Assembly (NCBI GenBank): GCA_022749755.1
Contig: CM040450.1
Location: 14,327,634 to 14,391,633 of the forward strand
Length of the DNA stretch: 64,000 nt
From: Azadirachta indica
Lineage: Eukaryota > Streptophyta > Magnoliopsida > Sapindales > Meliaceae
Reading direction: 5' to 3'
A program made the translations under genes and the position numbers. This document shows, piece after piece, positions 24,429 to 39,510 of the stretch. The notes under the pieces were generated by a model. It was not told the DNA's origin and searched no databases. It was given only the letters and a program-made list of their open reading frames with translations. How positions within the stretch are numbered: position 1 is the first letter of the stretch; every line of letters begins with the position of its first letter.

Positions 24429-25988
24429 AGGAAATTGAGATTTGAGTTAACTAACTCTGCGGATATAACTGTCGGGGGAGTGTTGACCAACCGTTATGGC
24501 ACCCAATGCAATGGACAAAGACAAATGAATATGAATTGGTGGGTCATGGAATCTCACGAGGAAGCTGCTTTTTGTTTTTTTGGAATCGTATTAATATGGG
24601 TTTTGAAAGCAATTTTTATCTTAATTGAGGGAGATCATCAATTGTTACATGTTAAAAGAATTAACTTTCAGAAAACTAAAATGTTTTCAAAAAGTAGCTT
24701 CGGATAAGAAGGTTAATTAAAATAAACGCGGAAACAAAGAAGACTAAAATTTATTATTATTCAAAGCAAAAAATTGTGATTATATGAGCAAATTAAAAAA
24801 AAAAAAAAACACACACATGAATTATTACAAAAATTTGTCTTAAAATAAAAATTTATCTGTTCTGATATATAATAGTTCTACATTAATTAAGGCCATATAT
24901 ATATATATATATATCTCTTTGAAACTACACAGCAGCTTCTCATGACTCGGTTATTACTAAAAATAAAGAAAAAGAAATGTTGATGTGTTTGGCCAATAAT
25001 TAATTTCTTAATTATTGATGAAATGTCAAACCAAATTACAGGCTTTTGAAAATATACATGAAGCCAAAAGTCATGCCTGCCGACACCTACATTTTCTGTC
25101 AACATAGTTTTTTTTATTCAAAATATATTTTGACCTATCACTTAAGTGACAGGCGTTTTAGGTAAAAAAAATCGAATCGATTAGATTATCTATCCTCTTT
25201 TAAGGAATCAAATTAAATATATAATAAAAAAATACTTTAAATGATTAATTAATAATTTTATATATGTAAATTTTTGGTCCTTGTGGCTCTACCTTTACTT
25301 TCAAACTAACCAAGTTCGAGTAATAGTAGATAAATAAATTTAGTTTTTCAGAAACGAAATTTTCTATTACCATCCAAACTATATTTTTTGTTTTCTTAAA
25401 AAATATACATTATTAATTTACTTTCAATTAGCTTAAAAATGTCTAAATTTATTGGTTACTTACTTTCAAAATTTATGTTGATCATAACAAAAATTATTTA
25501 TTTACTATTATTAACAATTTAATTGCAAAAGTATGATAAAGAAAATGTTTTATAAAAAGATATATTTATATATATATATATATTCTCAAAATAATGCTAT
25601 AAATACAGAATGTTTACACAAATTATATGACCCAAACTAATACCATATGATATCACTAACTCCTAATATTAAATTAATACAATGAATAATACAAATTATG
25701 TGATAACTAAAACTATATTAATTATACCACTTTCAATTAATAATCTACTATTATATTTAATAGTCAATCATTTTATTGATAATAGTTGTAAATAAAAGTC
25801 ACACGCATCTTTATCTTAAATATTATATATACTTGGTTAAAAACTTGAAAAGCTTTACGTGTATCAATCCCTATTCCTCAACACCATCAAACAATGGTAG
25901 AATAACCAAAAATCGGTTACATTCATGAATGTGTATATTGTATAGTTTATATAGTTTAATCTAAGCAAATCACATCACTTATCTGTTT

Positions 25989-25989
25989 C

Positions 25990-26024
<35 letters not shown>

Positions 26025-26032
26025 GTATGTAT
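25989..26032. repeat. Compound TA and GTAT microsatellite
   Basis: A run of TA dinucleotides passes directly into about five GTAT units. Confidence 0.85.
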
Positions 26033-28649
26033 TTTCCAAATTTAGACACAAATTGACTGTCTTGCCTTAACCCAAAAGAGAAAGAGACTTGAGCAGATGA
26101 TCTGGTCAATCACCTCAAAATTAGGCTTTTAATAAATAAACAAACAAAAAAGATTATTTGGGATTTTGATACTGTCTAATTGTTAAATTCATTTCGGTAA
26201 GCATCCTTGATTTTGTGTTGCGTTTTGTCAATTTGTTAAGTAAATATATAAATTATTAAAAAGATGAAATCACAAATAGGAGAACAACGAGAGTTGTCCC
26301 TTCAAATCACACTAACTACTGGAATTTTCTCATTTTTTTGCCTGCTCTCACAGCAAACTTCAGATCCAATATCCCTTTCTTCTAGAAAATGCCAACTAGT
26401 ATATATATATATAATTAATGTGATGAATAATACACATATGAGATAAGATTTCATTTGAAAGTGTGTAAATTCAACAGTTTATAAATAATATAAAGAAAAA
26501 TATAAAGTTAAAAAACTGCTAATTTTTTTTTAATAAATTCTTATCCTGGTATCTATCTCGTTAATAATAGATCAGAGTTTATCGATTTAAAAATAATATG
26601 TAAAAAATGAGCATAAATTATTAAATAGATTGGATACATATATATATATATATTTATATAAATATATATATTGATATTGTTTAGACTTTTGTTATCCAAC
26701 TTACAATTTTAGATTAAAATTAATTTCATATGATATTATCACACATTTAATATTATTATTTTGTGTTGGAATTTTTTAACATTCATTTCATTAATTAATT
26801 AAAAATCATCAGTGGAATGAAGTACCATTTTTTATTTGAAAATAGTTGACAAATGAGACAATATCATTTTATGTAATCTTATGCATATATGTGTGTGTAT
26901 ATATATATCTATGAAGAAAAATTTGCGATTCCATATTTTTATACATACTAATTTGACTTATATATTAATTATAATGTATTAATTATGTATTAGTTATATT
27001 TATTACATTTAGTCTAAACAGTTAGAAGTGCATGTACATACATACATACATATGGGGATAGATTGACAATCCAGTAAGTTTACACATATTTTTATACTAT
27101 TTTGTAAATCGTTAAATTTATTCACTTTCGACTATTGAGATTAAGTTTAGCATGTGTATTAATTATGTATTAATTACATATATTAAATTTAATTACAATA
27201 GTTGGATGTGCTTAAATTTAATAGTCAATAAATAATATAAAAATGTGTAAATGTATATGGATGATCTGCTTAATAATATATATATATATATATATATTTA
27301 ATTGAAATTTTTAGATGTGATTTTGCAAGAAAGAGAGGTTCCAAGAAAGAGAGGTGATGTTAACGTGTAAGAAAGGATCAATAATGTGAAAACAACATAT
27401 ATGTTGCGTATGTGAAATGCAAATTATGTATAATTGTGTGCATGGGGGACAATGCTGATGAGGAGAGCATGTGTACATGTACACATGCCCTAGCTAATTG
27501 ACAATTATTGTTTGCATGTTTTCTCTACGTATTAATTTGCTTAAATATAGGTCGAGATTATTTCTATACATGCATATGGGATATATCCTTAGGTTTGAAT
27601 CACCTCCACCTTTTTCTTAAATTTTAGACTAATTATTTCTAATATAATACTAATCTCATACTTAATAGGACATCTTCAATCCCAATTTTGTTTTAAATAT
27701 ATAGAGGGATGACAAAATTCTTTGTGAATTTGGAGCCATGAGAATGTATTTTAAATGGAATAAAATTAAAATGATAAGATGATGTGACGGTAAATTTGAA
27801 ATATTAATCCCCGTATTGTTAATAGGGTGGACAACGAGTTAAATAAATACAATCAATATATATATATATATAATATTTAATTAAAAAATTCTATAATTCA
27901 CAATTTATTTATCTTACAAATAGTTAGATTATATTTTTAATATAATTATTGTATAGGAATATACTATAATATGTCAATTACATTTTTAGTTAGTATTTAA
28001 TATAAATAAATAAAAAATAGAAAAAGTGAGAATAGAAAATCTATTCTTCTATTAATTTAGTAGAAAATAGAGATTAAAATGAAAACGGTTTAGAAATAAA
28101 AAGACTTTTTCAACTCATTGCCATTTTTATAATTATAACGTCTATTTATGTTATGATATCGTGATAAGACAAACAGATAAATAGAATTTATTTTCAAACA
28201 CAGATTTTAAAATAAGGTGTTTAGGAGTATAATTAATTATTATTAATTAATGTCGTTAAATTAAGTTGGCAGTTTTTATGGTTTAACTTGATGGCTACTG
28301 ATGGATTCTTACAACTACGAAAGTCAAAAAGGACCAACCGACTAAACGGTCCGATTCCAACAGTATCATATCAAGTTCAGCGTATAACCTGAGGAGAAAT
28401 CTTCTGCTTTAGTTTCGGACAATAACAAGAACAAGAACAAAAATAAGACCAGCCTTATGTTAATGGCGGATTATGTTCCAACTTTGAAGGACAAGATTGA
28501 AAGGTTTTTAAAATTTGATTGAGCATAATTCTATAATATCATACCAACAGCGAAAAAAAATAAAAAAAACCATATTTTTATGTGATTCCTAGAATTTAAT
28601 AGTAAAACAACCTGGGGCCACGTGTCACCTTAGGGTGAGGATATATGAT

Positions 28650-28749
28650 NNNNNNNNNNNNNNNNNNNNNNNNNNNNNNNNNNNNNNNNNNNNNNNNNNN
28701 NNNNNNNNNNNNNNNNNNNNNNNNNNNNNNNNNNNNNNNNNNNNNNNNN
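28650..28749. other. Assembly gap of 100 N
   Basis: Exactly 100 undetermined bases, the usual placeholder for a scaffold gap of unknown size. It is followed by a poly-A run and lies 409 bp upstream of the HIP1 start codon, so a non-coding 5' exon or another ligase copy could be hidden here. Confidence 0.99.
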
Positions 28750-29158
28750 AAAAAAAAAAAAACATTGGCAACTAATATTTCCTAAATTAATTTGATATTG
28801 TAAATGGGAATTTTGTGGACTTATAAAAGTAATATTATTTTCAATTTCTCAAAGTATAAGGAATGATCTGTTGTAGGAGACCAAGAATTCGTGAAAAATG
28901 AAAAATATATCTTATCCTAAAGGTTGAACTCTACGTGAATGGTTATGGGGTAGTTTGTTTTAAAAGTAACTTCTTTGTGTTAAAAAATGTCCTATTGCTT
29001 GAAACAATAACATGGAGGCACTAGAGTGTGATATTTTTTTTTTTAATTTATATAATTTTGTTATCTTGTTCTGAATGCTTGGGATGTTTTCCGTTTCTGT
29101 GCAGGTTGATTTTGCCTTGAGGAAATAATTTATTAGTCATCTCTTAGGTGGAATAGTT

Positions 29159-32100
29159 ATGGGGCATAGACAGATGTTGGGCTCATCACATATGTTTGAG
29201 AGCGGACATGATCAGAACTGGAATCATATGCATACAGAGCAACCTTATGCATTAGGTATTGTGCTTTAAATTTCTTTGCGTGTACATTAGTTTATTAGGA
29301 CTGTAATCTCTATTGGTGATGAACATTGTGGATATATTTATTATTTGAAATTATGGCTTCACATCTAGGTATATTTTTTGGTTAATGTTATTTTTGGGTG
29401 GTCACATCTAAAATGAATGCCAAGGAAGTTGTTTTGACTTTGCAGCATTGCATAACGAATGGAGGACAGAAAATTTTCATTTGTAAAGATTCTCAGCCGT
29501 TCTTGTTCCTTGGCTTGATGAGTAGTAATTCATGTAATGGTAACTTGATGTACATGAAATTGTTAAGAAAGGATGTAATAAATCTATGGTATCATTTATG
29601 TAATATTATGTAGAGCACTTAATCTGTTGAGGTTTGTGGACAAATTCTTCTTGCTCAAGATTTATCCTAATGTTGGATTTGTATTACAGCTAGGGCTGGC
29701 ACTGGAGAGAATGCCTCTTTCTTGTATCCAGCAGAAAATATGTCTGCAGAAGGAGTGCATTTTGCTTCACATTGGAACCCTGCACCCAGTGCAAATGGGT
29801 ATGTCTCAAGTCACAATGTTGAAGTTCCGCATTACCAACCAGATACTTCAGGCCCATCCTATGATCCTTTTCTGCATCCACCGAATACTGGAGCCTTCTA
29901 TCCAGTCCCAGAAAATTACGTGCATCATGCTGCTTCTTCAAGTTATGACAGACAGACATTCCAGGGCATTGATGGTGGCTTTGTGGATCTTACCATGGGC
30001 CATGGAAGAGGGCCCCATAAGCGAAAAAGCCCTGGAGTCCCTTCAGTTTGTGAGAGAGGAAGCAGTAGCAGATATTATGGTGCCGGAAGTTCCTCTGATA
30101 TCCCTATGCCTCCTGAATTGTGGCAGGAGAAGCCGAATATGGATTCCCAACACATGCCTTGGGATTGTGTTAGCATGACTCCCAGTTACAGGAGTAATGC
30201 CCTCTCAATCAGGAGTGAGGGCTCTATGAGGAATGTGAGAAGCCGGCCTGCACTTGATTTAGAATCCAACCTTGCCAGGGCACATTTGCCAATCAATCCT
30301 TCTCACAATTCCTTTTCGACAGTCCACCATGACCATTCTAGCTCGATGGATCCTTCACTTCCGCGTTCTAGTGCCTTGCCAAGGGAGTGGCACCATAGTA
30401 GAATATCTCCTGCGAATGGAAGGATTCAGGTTTCAGGTAGTTACTAGCACATTATTCTTTTTCATAGATTTATTTTCTTATAATTATAATATTATTGTTG
30501 GTAATGTGCAGATTTAGGTGGTTTTAATCCTGAGACAAATGACTCTGTTGTTGGAAGCACTGCAACAAATGCTTCCTTAGAGGCTGGAACGTTTCATCCT
30601 GATTTAATTTTGGGTAGAAATCCTGTTGTTCCTCAAAGCTTTCACGGTACCTCAAATCAATCCGTGAGAGGCGTTCGCAGTAGTTATTCTCAGAGATCTA
30701 CCCCAGCTTTCAGGGCTTCTTCAAGCACCATACGTATGGGACATGTGGGATCTTCAGATGAGGGGATGCAGTTGGTAGCTGAAAGTTACTCCTCCAGGCA
30801 TCCAAGGCCATTGTCTGCAATAGCATGGCGTCACAGTGATAGGAGTGGGAGATCAAGGGTGACAAATGAGAGATATCGATCACTGTCTGATGAACCAAGT
30901 CTCCACGAGCGATTTGCATCAGAGGTATGTCCTCCTTAAGCAGGAATTTTGTTCTTTATGCATTTTGTCGGGTTGGTTTATGATTCTAATTAGAAAAAAC
31001 AGTATGACACGACATTTTGTGTCCTTTTTCTCATGGAAGCCTTTTTTCTAAGGAAGTTAATGTATCATCATTGAACCTGAAATGGGTAAGCTTTAGTTTA
31101 TTAACCATGCTGCAAGTACTTGGATGATTTTTGTTGAATTTCCAAACCTGGAAAACTAGTATTTTTTTGAGTTAATTAAGAATGGGGAAAAGGGCTATCA
31201 GGGAGACTTTCCATGAATGAGTTGGCTTTTTATTTTCTACATGAATGTTTGAGGCACCTATAAACATTTTCTAGGGTAGTCAAATTCTAGAGCCAGAAGT
31301 AGGTGGTTTACGCTCTGGCTATTTCTTGGGATCAATTTGGAACCCAAATTCTTTGGCCAAGACATAGTGCATTTAAACAACCACAACCACCTCCCCTCCC
31401 CTTTCCTATCCTCCCCACCACAAAAAGAAAGTGTAAGGGACTTAAGTGGTATCCTTACACTGAAGTCAGTGGACTGCAAAATACATAAGGATGGCAATGG
31501 GGCAGGGTGGGGGTAGGAAGGCATGTCCCGTTCCGCACCCCATTTTCTATTTTAACCCCCATTTCTTGCCCTATTCTCCAATAAATTTAATGGGATGGAA
31601 ATGGAGAATCTTCGCACGAGAAATGAGTTCTCCATCTCTATAACAATTCCCCATTTTGTATTATTTTTATAAATTAATTTTAATAATATAAGAATTTAAT
31701 TAACTTAAATAAAATATTATTAATATATTATTGGAAATGCAATATAGGATTTTTTTTTTTAATTTTTAATTTTTTTTTTATTTGTATATTCTATTTTTTA
31801 TAACATTAATTCATATCTCCATAATTTTTTATTACTAATTACATTTAATTATAATATATAATTTAAGAAATTTTAATATAAAATTATATTTATATGTATA
31901 AAATTTAATTTATAAATTATAATATATTTATATTATGTTTTAATGGGGCATGGGGTGGAGAGAGGTAAACCAATCCCCATCCCATTAATAAATTGGGGAT
32001 TAATTTCTCCCCGTTCCTTGCCTCATTCTCTGTAAATTTATCTGAATTTTCTCCCGTTGGGGGTAGATCTCCATGAGTTTGGAGCCCTATGAAGAATTTT

Positions 32101-33091
32101 GCCATCCTTAAAAATACATATTTCAGACTTATTTATCAAGTTGACTGAATATTGTTCCATCTGATGTTGTGTTGGTTGCATTTTGGTGGGATTCTCTTTC
32201 ATGGCTAAGGACTTATTTGGAGTCCTAAATATCAATATATCACGTGCTCTTCCATTTCTGATCACTATTATTTATTGCTCAAAGCTCTTCTTTTCTTCTC
32301 ATTTTGCAGGGTTTTATGATTGTGGACCGCACTCTCTATGGGTCCAGAAGCATGTTTGATCAGCATAGGGACATGAGGCTAGACATAGACAACATGACTT
32401 ACGAGGTTATTATAATAGTTTGAGTGCTTACTTCATTTTGGCTTCTTTGTAGAAATTATTGGATCCTAAAAAGTCTTGAATGATTGACCTGAGCAGGAAT
32501 TACTGGCGCTAGGCGAAAGGATTGGGAATGTGAGCACGGGATTGTCAGAAGATTTGATATCCAAGAATTTGACAGAAACAATTTACTGTTCAGCCGATCA
32601 AATGCAAGAGGAAGAGAATTGTGTAATTTGCCTGGTAAGGACTTTGATTCAGTATGAGATGAAAATATACGGTAGTTTAAGTATAACACTAAGGTTTCTT
32701 ACCTACCTAAAATGAAAATCAAAAGGGTAAATGGTTCTAGGGAATAAAGTAGCATCTGTGTGCAAGTATAGCCTACGTACCGTTCTAAATTACTGGATAG
32801 AAACTTCATTGATATCTTGGTTTCTTACCTGCAATCCAGTTGCACGGAGCCATTTCATTGGGGCTTTGGTGATAATTTGTGGAATTTGAGATGTGAATAT
32901 TTTACCAGCTCTAATGACACTTTGCAATATAACTTTGACAGGAAGAATATAAGAACATGGATGATGTTGGGACACTGAAATCTTGCGGCCATGATTACCA
33001 TGTGACCTGCATCAAGAAATGGCTATCAATGAAGAACTCATGCCCTATCTGCAAATCTTCTGTTGTGGCCGATGATGATAAGAAGGAATGA
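29159..33091 (+). CDS. HIP1-like: RING-H2 E3 ubiquitin ligase, HIP1/ZFP1-like
   Basis: Six coding exons: 29159-29255, 29690-30436, 30512-30924, 32310-32405, 32497-32634, 32942-33091, all GT-AG and in phase, giving 546 residues. The N-terminus begins MGHRQMLGSS and the long middle is low-complexity, Ser/Pro/His-rich. It contains a DGGFVDLTMGHGRGPHKRKS segment (exon 2) typical of plant proteins annotated as probable E3 ligases HIP1 or ZFP1 (related to MBR1/MBR2). The C-terminal RING-H2 has all eight ligands: C493, C496, C512, H514, H517, C520, C531, C534 (C3H2C3). Such proteins bind an E2 through the RING and transfer ubiquitin to targets that are not known here. Intron 3 contains a small transposon. 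It is the only intact copy of five, and a polyubiquitin gene follows 1.6 kb downstream. Confidence 0.92.
31487..32110. mobile_element. hAT-like non-autonomous transposon in HIP1 intron 3
   Basis: Ends are inverted: AAGGATGGCAA on the left and TTTTGCCATCCTT on the right. The nine bases AAAATACAT occur on both sides (31478-31486 and 32111-32119), which fits the 8-bp target duplication of hAT elements. The G-rich subterminal sequence (ATGGGGCAGGG... and ATGGGGCATGGGGTGG) and the AT-rich core without a coding frame are typical of small plant hAT derivatives. Confidence 0.8.
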
Positions 33092-33420
33092 GTTAAAAAA
33101 ATATTCTTGTGTTTTAAGATTTATCATTTTTGTATATAATATGATATGAAATGATATTTGGATTTTTCCTCAAATGAAGGAAGCAGACTCTTTTCAAGAG
33201 AATTTGTAAAGGGGAATTGTAGTAGTCAATGTCAGTCCATTTGTTTTAGGCTTCCATCTTAATTTATGTGGAGCCTGCCTTCAAATGCCAATGATATTTT
33301 CAATGATTTTGTTCTAAGAGAATCTGATTTTAGTTTCAGTTGAAAATGCCTTTCTTGCCTCCTATATATTCCTCTTGTGATTGATTGATTCTTCGAAAAA
33401 AGATTTTAAGTTTTAGGTAT
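33092..33420 (+). other. Probable HIP1 3' UTR
   Basis: Moderate base composition continues after the stop, with T-rich and TGTAT-type elements near 33130-33160. The end of the transcript cannot be fixed. Confidence 0.35.
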
Positions 33421-34380
33421 TTATGAGTTTTGGATGTTAGAATTAACGCGTTCTCATCATCATAAGTACTTATATTTTGTACGTATTTTTTAAAATAATT
33501 TATTTAGTTTGATATAAATTATTTTGTTTAATGTATTGAGTTATAGATAGGGCCGGGTTAGGGCCGGAAGCAGTTTGGTTCGGTTCAAGTTAATATTATT
33601 CAAAATCGAACCGGGTTGAAAAAGTATATTTAGGATAATCAATTAAGACTAAATTAGAGTGATTCGGTTAAGACTAAATTAGAGTGATTCAGTTGAGTTT
33701 GGATCTCAAATTTTGTCTTAGTCCGTTTTTTGTCAAATTTGTATATTGTTAGATTTAATTGTTCTAATTTTTAATCTTTAGAATAAAATTTTTAGATTTA
33801 GAATTATATTTTTTTTAGAAAATTTATAATAGAAAGTTGTAATTAATACGTTATAATCATCACCTTTAGTCTATTAAAGTCATTTCACCTTATTTTTTAA
33901 TTCATCAAGTGTGAATATATTTTTTTATTTAAGAGGTAATATAGTTTGTGTACTAAATTATTATGCTTTCATTATATTTTTATTTTACATGAGGATAGTG
34001 TGCATAATATGTAATTATTATTTTATAAGAAAACAGGTTCTAATTTTATAAAATGTTGAGATAACGAATTTAACATAAAAATTATAATATTTTATTATAA
34101 TTTTGAACATTTATCGCTATATATGAAATTAGAAGATAAAATAAATAGAAGACAAGATAGAAAAAGAAAATAAAAGATAGAGGTAAAATTTTGCCTTGTT
34201 GCAATTACCATTACAATAAATTATCGCTTGAACCGAACTCGGTCGGTCCACTGGTAACGATTGAACCATCAGTCCATACATAAGGATTCTCTCAGCCCAA
34301 AAGTTTGGATAAGGGCCCGAATGCCTAAAACGTAACGGCCCATCCTTTGTGGCCCACGAATCCTATTATAATTACCAAAA
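33421..34380. other. Spacer between HIP1 and UBQ1, with a 25-bp tandem repeat
   Basis: No gene. Two copies of the unit TTAAGACTAAATTAGAGTGAT plus four bases lie at 33643-33667 and 33668-33692. A CCGGGTT/CGGTTC-rich stretch at 33546-33617 looks like degraded transposon sequence. Confidence 0.55.
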
Positions 34381-34399
34381 AAAAGGAAAAAATTAAAAA

Positions 34400-36030
<1,631 letters not shown>

Positions 36031-36180
36031 AGAAGTTTGTTTGGGTCTCTGTCTTTTCAGTTTCTGTTGGCCTGTTCTAGTCGGTTTATGTTCATTTGTC
36101 CAGAGCAAAAGTGGTTATCTCAATGTCTGTTGTTAAACAATTAGTATGCTTATGAAATAAAAATTTAGTTTAAATAATCT
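36031..36180 (+). other. UBQ1 3' UTR with conserved polyadenylation region
   Basis: The stretch ATAAAAATTTAGTTTAAATA at about 36157-36176 is repeated after UBQ2 (about 43352-43371). This shows that the 3' ends were duplicated together, and it probably contains the poly-A signal. Confidence 0.55.
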
Positions 36181-36187
36181 TTTGTGA

Positions 36188-36955
36188 TCTCCAGTTTATT
36201 AGTTTAGTATTCTTGTTTATTTATACTCTTGCTATGTGTATGTTGTCTACAGTTTATTAGTTTAGTATTCTTGTTTATTTATACTCTTGCTATGTGTATG
36301 TTCGTGTAAAAAAACATGCTGGTAGAGAAAAACTCTATGCGTTCTAGATAATTTATTCGACTCTATCATATAATGTTTTGAGCAAAGTATGCATGATTCC
36401 TATAGAGCCTTTGATTACTCTCTTAATCTTTTTGAGATTTGGTTCAAGGGTAGTCCTAATGCCTTCCCTCTTTGGCTCTGATAGAATTGATACGAGAATT
36501 GGGCATCTGGTTTTGCGGTCATATGTGTTCTGGTTCTCTATCAATCAGATGTCCAATGTATTTGTACCATTTGATTTAATGTTTTGGGCAAAGTATGCAT
36601 GATTTCTATAAAGCCTTTGATTAGTCTCCTTATCCTTTTGAGATTTGGTTCAAGGTCAGTCCTAATGCCTTCCTCTTTGACGTTCTAGTCTGTTAATGGG
36701 TCTAATGGAATTGATACGAGAATTGGGCACCTGGTTTTGCTGTCACATGTTTTCTGGTTCTCTGTCAATCAAAGGTTCAGTGTATTTGTACCATTTGATA
36801 TCTTGTATAATTCCGATATAGATCTCTGTCTGTATATCTTACACAGGTGTGTTCTGGTTCTCTGTCAATCAAAGGTCCAATGTATTTGTACCATTTGATA
36901 TCTTGTATAATTCCGATATAGATCTCTGTTTGTATATCTTACACAGGTTATGGCG
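36188..36955. repeat. Nested tandem duplications downstream of UBQ1
   Basis: Three separate duplications are visible: a unit of about 57 bp twice (about 36190-36303, containing CTTGCTATGTGTATGTT), a unit of about 210 bp twice (about 36373-36580 and 36583-36760, with AAAGTATGCATGATT), and a unit of about 105 bp twice (about 36745-36846 and 36849-36948, with CCGATATAGATCTCTGT). The sequence appears prone to local slippage or unequal exchange. Confidence 0.75.
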
Positions 36956-37169
36956 TAGGCTTATTCAAGCCTTTATTTACTAATCAAATTGTGACCCTGC
37001 CCATCTGTCCATTACTTGTTTGAACGCTTTAGTATGCATTCTCTATGTTTATGAAAGTGTGTAGTGAAGAATGCAATGTAACAAACCTGTAATAACATTT
37101 GTGGCTTTATATTAAGTATGTTTCTTAAGATTTGTAGACTCTCTCTTGCGGTTAAAACCTAATATCCAT

Positions 37170-38190
37170 ATGGATTATACTTAAGTCAGGGTTGGCTTTG
37201 CAGATTATCTGTAGATGGATTGCATTTTGCTTCTGATCAGAAAGGTTAACCAAGCTCAAATCGATATATTTTAGGTTGCAATGAGGAAGTGCTACATTAA
37301 CACCTAGATGCTTTTTAGCGATCTGATGATCGTTCTCTGCATTGATCAGATAATGGAGCCTCCTACGCAGTCCTACAACAAAATGTGTCTCGTATGCTGC
37401 TGTAAATTATGATAAATCAGAGACACACGTTGTACAGCCTTGATCATTACCGCGGGCAATGGAAGGCACATTCTTGTTAGAGTCCCTTCAGCTGGTAAGA
37501 GAGGCAGCATGAAACCAAATACGGATCACCAACACTCTTTCATATTTCCTATTCAACTCTCCACCATAACTACTGCAATGTAGTGGATCATTCGCTTTAG
37601 ATTTCTAGTGCGTTTGACTAGGAGTGGAGCCATTATGGTATAATTATAATATCTTGTGCTCTTGGAAACTCAGGTTTCAGGTAGTAATTGGTATATTGTT
37701 GAATTCCTTGTTTTTTAGGAGATTCTAAGTTGGCAGTTTGCAGATTCAAGTGGTGTTAGTTGTTTGACTCTTATTGGCAGCAATGTGCACCGAATGTTTT
37801 GAAAACTAGGTGGCATGTGTTAATGATTTCGTTTTGGGTAAAGTGTGGGGCATTTCTTAATGATTCCATTTTTGGGTAGAAATAGTTCCTCGGAAGTTTT
37901 CATGGTAACCTCAACACGGCTGTTCAAGGGTTGACTTATAGACAACTGGACCTAGATGTTATCATAATTTTTGCAATATCAATTACTTTATGAAGTTTTG
38001 TAATTTTTGAATCATAAAGGATCTTGAATGATTGACGGGAGTGGGAACTACTTGTTCTAGGGGAAAGGATTGGGAATGTTTATGCAGGCTTCTTGGAAGA
38101 TTTGATAGCCAAGTTCTTGCAAGAAGTGATATAATCGCCGGCAGATCAAAAGGCAGGAGGGACTTTGGTAGTTTGGCTGGTAAGTAACTG
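37170..38190 (+). pseudogene. HIP1 pseudogene 1
   Basis: Degraded copies of HIP1 exon 2 (about 37190-37690, including GGTTTCAGGTAG at the end of the exon), exon 3 fragments (about 37740-37930) and exon 5 (about 38030-38185, GGAAAGGATTGGGAATG) follow in the correct order. Frames are broken throughout, and neither exon 1 nor the RING exons are seen. Confidence 0.75.
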
Positions 38191-39059
38191 AATTTGTTTG
38201 AAATGATTTTGGCTGACTTGTATAATTTGTGCTGTAAGCAACTGATTTTGGTTGAAACAGAAATATATTAAAGTTCAGCTCAAACATAAGGCACTGTTTC
38301 TAGTTGTAGGAGAAGAACTACTATAGCGATATAGACAATAAAATGACATAATGTAATATATTGGTGTGATCTTGCACACAAGTGGAGCAAACTACCGGAT
38401 GATGGTTTTATTTTGATTGTCATTGATACAGAAGATTGTCTATTAGATATAAAAGTGATGCAAACCTCACTTTGGTGTGCTAGATTATTAATGGCATAGA
38501 TAGTAACAGATTGATTTATTCATTTCTGAGAAAATTTGGTTTAGAGGACACCTAGTGCTTGCTGACCTGATTTGATAGGAGAACCTTGTAGGACTAGGAT
38601 CACATTTTGAGATTGAAATTGAAACACATGCTAAATTACAAATTGATTTGGGGAAAGATTGGACGTTATGAATCTATATATTGATTTGGTCTTTACTTTC
38701 TGATGCGCGAACATGGGATCAGGCAAATTGGCTTGGAAATGATTTTTGTGCTATTCGTATTTACTTCTTCAATTTTTGGTTAATTTGGCTTTGGTCATCA
38801 ATCAAAGCCTGTTGATTTAGAAGCACAAGCAAGGTAATGTCTGAGGCCTATTCCAGCTTTTCTTCTGAACCAGGTTGCAGTCTCTTTGGCTGAAAATTTG
38901 CTTTGTTCTGTCCTCCCCTATTTTCTTTTGAAATGTGCTGAGATATAGCTCAGGCTAATTTGAACTTTTTGAACTATGATCAGCTAAAGAAGTAAAAACC
39001 TATGATGTTATCTGTTGTTCTGTGATGTTGTTTCTGGTTTTAAACTATGTAGAACTCTA
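38191..39059. other. Spacer between HIP1 pseudogenes 1 and 2
   Basis: No gene. The right half is homologous to 46440-46790, supporting duplication of the whole block. Confidence 0.45.
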
Positions 39060-39510
39060 AGGCTAATCTGTTATGTATACCAACTCTTTTTAGCTCAAGA
39101 TTTAGGTCAGATTTATACTTAAAGCATGATAAGGATATTTGTAGGCAAAATATGTTTGTTGAGGGAGTGTTTTTGCTTCTCATTGGAACCCAGGACCAAA
39201 TTTCAAATGGGTATTACTTCCAAATATCAGTCAATGTTGAAGTGTGGCATTACCAATCAGATGGAGTCTTGGACCCCATGCTATGATCTTTCCCTGCATC
39301 CATCAAATGCAGCAGAGCAGGAGCCTTCTATGCTTTCCATGGGCGTCATGCTGCAGCTTGAAATATTGACAGACATTTTCACCGAAGGTGGTGTTTGTTG
39401 ATGATCTTACCATGAGCACGGGATGAGAACTGCTGCTGCATAGATGAAAAGGCCTTGAGGATCCCTCTAGTTTTGTAAGAGAGCCAACAGATTTTAGGTG
39501 AAAATTAGGT
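39060..39510 (+). pseudogene. HIP1 pseudogene 2 (exon 2 remnant)
   Basis: An exon 2 homologue with its upstream intron (shared TAGCTCAAGATTTA). It has CTTCTCATTGGAACCC at about 39177, then CCCTGCATCCATCAAATG at about 39291, GACAGACATTTTCA and GATCTTACCATG. It is frame-shifted and lacks later exons. Upstream sequence (38700-39060) matches the region before HIP1 pseudogene 4. Confidence 0.75.

Larger units (their letters stand above)
20761..28649. other. Long AT-rich intergenic region
   Basis: No gene can be supported over almost 8 kb. It is rich in TA microsatellites (about 21220-21237, 23430-23446, 24896-24914, 25569-25582, 25989-26011, 26637-26652, 27278-27297, 27858-27872). It also has a CTCAA pentanucleotide repeat (about 23666-23692), an AAAT tetranucleotide repeat (about 24398-24428) and a GTAT repeat (about 26011-26032). 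The less AT-rich stretch at about 28270-28500, just before the gap, could belong to the promoter or leader of the gene that follows. Confidence 0.55.

Noticed and set aside
29398..29613. Possible small gene in HIP1 intron 1
   Set aside because: It lies wholly in the intron between two well-joined exons, and no family was recognised.
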